Shown here: in pieces, positions 6,246 through 6,541 of the stretch
Layout: each line of letters starts with the position of its first letter
Numbering within the stretch: the stretch's first letter is position 1
Source of the DNA: an uncultured Victivallaceae bacterium
GTDB taxonomy: Bacteria > Verrucomicrobiota > Lentisphaeria > Victivallales > Victivallaceae
DNA length: 6,541 bases
NCBI GenBank assembly: GCA_934663655.1
Contig: CAKUKT010000154.1
Span: 1-6,541 of the forward strand
Reading direction: 5' to 3'
Program-made: the position numbers and the translations under genes
The notes under the pieces: model-generated
Databases searched by the model: none
Seen by the model: the letters and a program-made list of their open reading frames with translations, nothing else
Told to the model about the DNA's origin: nothing

Positions 6246-6273
6246 AAAATAACTCCAATTTATGAAAATGCAA
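6246..6273 (-). promoter_or_regulatory. Candidate promoter of the reverse rubrerythrin gene
   Basis: Reading leftward: -35 TTGCAT (6268-6273), 16-base spacer, -10 TATTTT (6246-6251). The start would fall near 6239, inside the Per-box-like palindrome, with a leader of about 60 bases. A 26-base imperfect palindrome rich in A and T (6270-6295) lies at and behind the -35 and could act as an UP element. The match is moderate. Confidence 0.4.
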
Positions 6274-6293
6274 ATCGTTTTTAAAAAATTTTT

Positions 6294-6362
6294 GCAGTTT
6301 TATTTTCCGAACGGTTCCCGCGGGTAAATGAAACTGGCGGAGGCGTGGGAAAACAAAATTGC
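6294..6362. repeat. Long inverted repeat, 15-base arms
   Basis: Arms at 6294-6308 (GCAGTTTTATTTTCC) and 6348-6362 (GGAAAACAAAATTGC) pair at 13 of 15 positions, enclosing 39 bases with the palindrome CCCGCGGG at 6317-6324. One mismatch is a G-U wobble in plus-strand RNA and the other in minus-strand RNA. No ORF lies inside. It could be a structured RNA, a two-way terminator or a small element remnant; the sequence does not decide. Confidence 0.45.
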
Positions 6363-6412
6363 CGGGTAATGAAACATCATTACTCATTGCAGGATCGGTC
6401 GAACGTCCCGGC
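6361..6412. repeat. Nested inverted repeats (possible structured RNA)
   Basis: Outer arms GCCGGG (6361-6366) and CCCGGC (6407-6412) enclose a perfect hairpin GTAATGA-AACA-TCATTAC (6366-6383, sharing base 6366 with the outer arm). On the minus strand the structure is followed directly by AATTTTGTTTT, as in an intrinsic terminator; that U-rich run is also one arm of the inverted repeat at 6294-6362. Too short for a tRNA and not recognised as a known riboswitch. Confidence 0.4.
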
Positions 6413-6447
6413 TATGAAAAAAAATGCGTTGGAAGTTGCATAATCGC

Positions 6448-6476
6448 TTGAAATTTACTTCCGCCGGTGCTATGCT
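6448..6476 (+). promoter_or_regulatory. Rightward sigma70-like promoter for a gene beyond the window
   Basis: TTGAAA (6448-6453), a 17-base spacer and TATGCT (6471-6476) preceded by TGC give an extended -10 promoter. A perfect TATAAT at 6479-6484 is close by but has no fitting -35. The start is predicted near 6483. No coding region of useful length follows before the window ends, so the target gene must lie to the right. Confidence 0.5.
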
Positions 6477-6503
6477 TTTATAATGTATTGGTTAATTATA
6501 GTG

Positions 6504-6520
6504 GAAGCAGTCGCTGCTTC
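6504..6520. repeat. Perfect 7-base hairpin in the rightward leader
   Basis: GAAGCAG-TCG-CTGCTTC forms a compact stem-loop about 20 bases after the predicted rightward start. No U-run follows on either strand, so it is more likely a leader structure than a terminator. Confidence 0.45.
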
Positions 6521-6541
6521 ATTGAAATTTAGATAAAGATC

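Larger units (their letters stand above)
6180..6541. other. Gene-free AT-rich region upstream of the rubrerythrin gene
   Basis: These 362 bases carry no convincing protein gene on either strand. They hold the rubrerythrin leader, promoter and Per-box-like site on the left, two adjacent inverted-repeat structures in the middle, and an outward promoter with a leader hairpin on the right. The only small reading frame worth naming is a 17-codon one at 6483-6536 (MYWLIIVEAVAASLKFR), which lacks a Shine-Dalgarno. Confidence 0.6.

Noticed and set aside
5625..6284. 219-codon open frame on the plus strand
   Set aside because: Antisense to the reverse rubrerythrin gene. The repeated GAF/GLG/FGV-type composition is that of a shadow frame, and its start has no ribosome site.
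6361..6412. tRNA or tRNA-like gene, because of the sequence GGTCGAACG and closing arms
   Set aside because: Only 52 bases, with no D arm, anticodon arm or proper T arm.

Overview
The window looks like chromosome of an anaerobic or microaerophilic bacterium with a Gram-negative type surface. The surface genes resemble O-antigen/exopolysaccharide genes, and the stress genes are a reverse rubrerythrin and a PerR-type regulator, a pair typical of anaerobes. Coding DNA is GC-rich while the gaps are strikingly AT-rich. Taxonomy cannot be fixed from the sequence; an anaerobic PVC-type (for example Lentisphaerota) or deltaproteobacterium-like lineage is only a guess.

Region 1 (1-2632, minus strand) is a tightly packed polysaccharide operon read right to left: an RmlC-type sugar-nucleotide 3,5-epimerase, an NDP-sugar SDR epimerase/reductase, a family 2 glycosyltransferase, and the N-terminus of a Wzx-like flippase cut by the window edge. 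Gaps are +2, -8 and -1 bases, so the genes are almost certainly cotranscribed. The logic is: make a deoxysugar nucleotide, attach it to a lipid-linked glycan, then flip the glycan across the inner membrane.

Region 2 (2633-2839) is an AT-rich divergent promoter region with a good sigma70-like promoter on each strand. One drives the sugar operon leftward, the other recJ rightward.

Region 3 (2840-5064, plus) holds recJ (single-strand 5'-3' DNA exonuclease) and, 20 bases on, purE (class I N5-CAIR mutase) with a perfect Shine-Dalgarno. They look like a two-gene operon.

Region 4 (5043-6179, minus) is an oxidative-stress module: a reverse rubrerythrin followed by a PerR-like Fur-family repressor. 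perR and purE are convergent and overlap by 22 bases. A 7-1-7 palindrome resembling a Per box sits at the likely start of transcription of the rubrerythrin gene, so the regulator probably controls its neighbour in response to peroxide.

Region 5 (6180-6541) has no convincing gene. It contains the rubrerythrin promoter, two unexplained inverted-repeat structures (6294-6362 and 6361-6412), and a rightward promoter at 6448-6476 that presumably serves a gene beyond the window. No mobile element, CRISPR array, tRNA or rRNA was seen.
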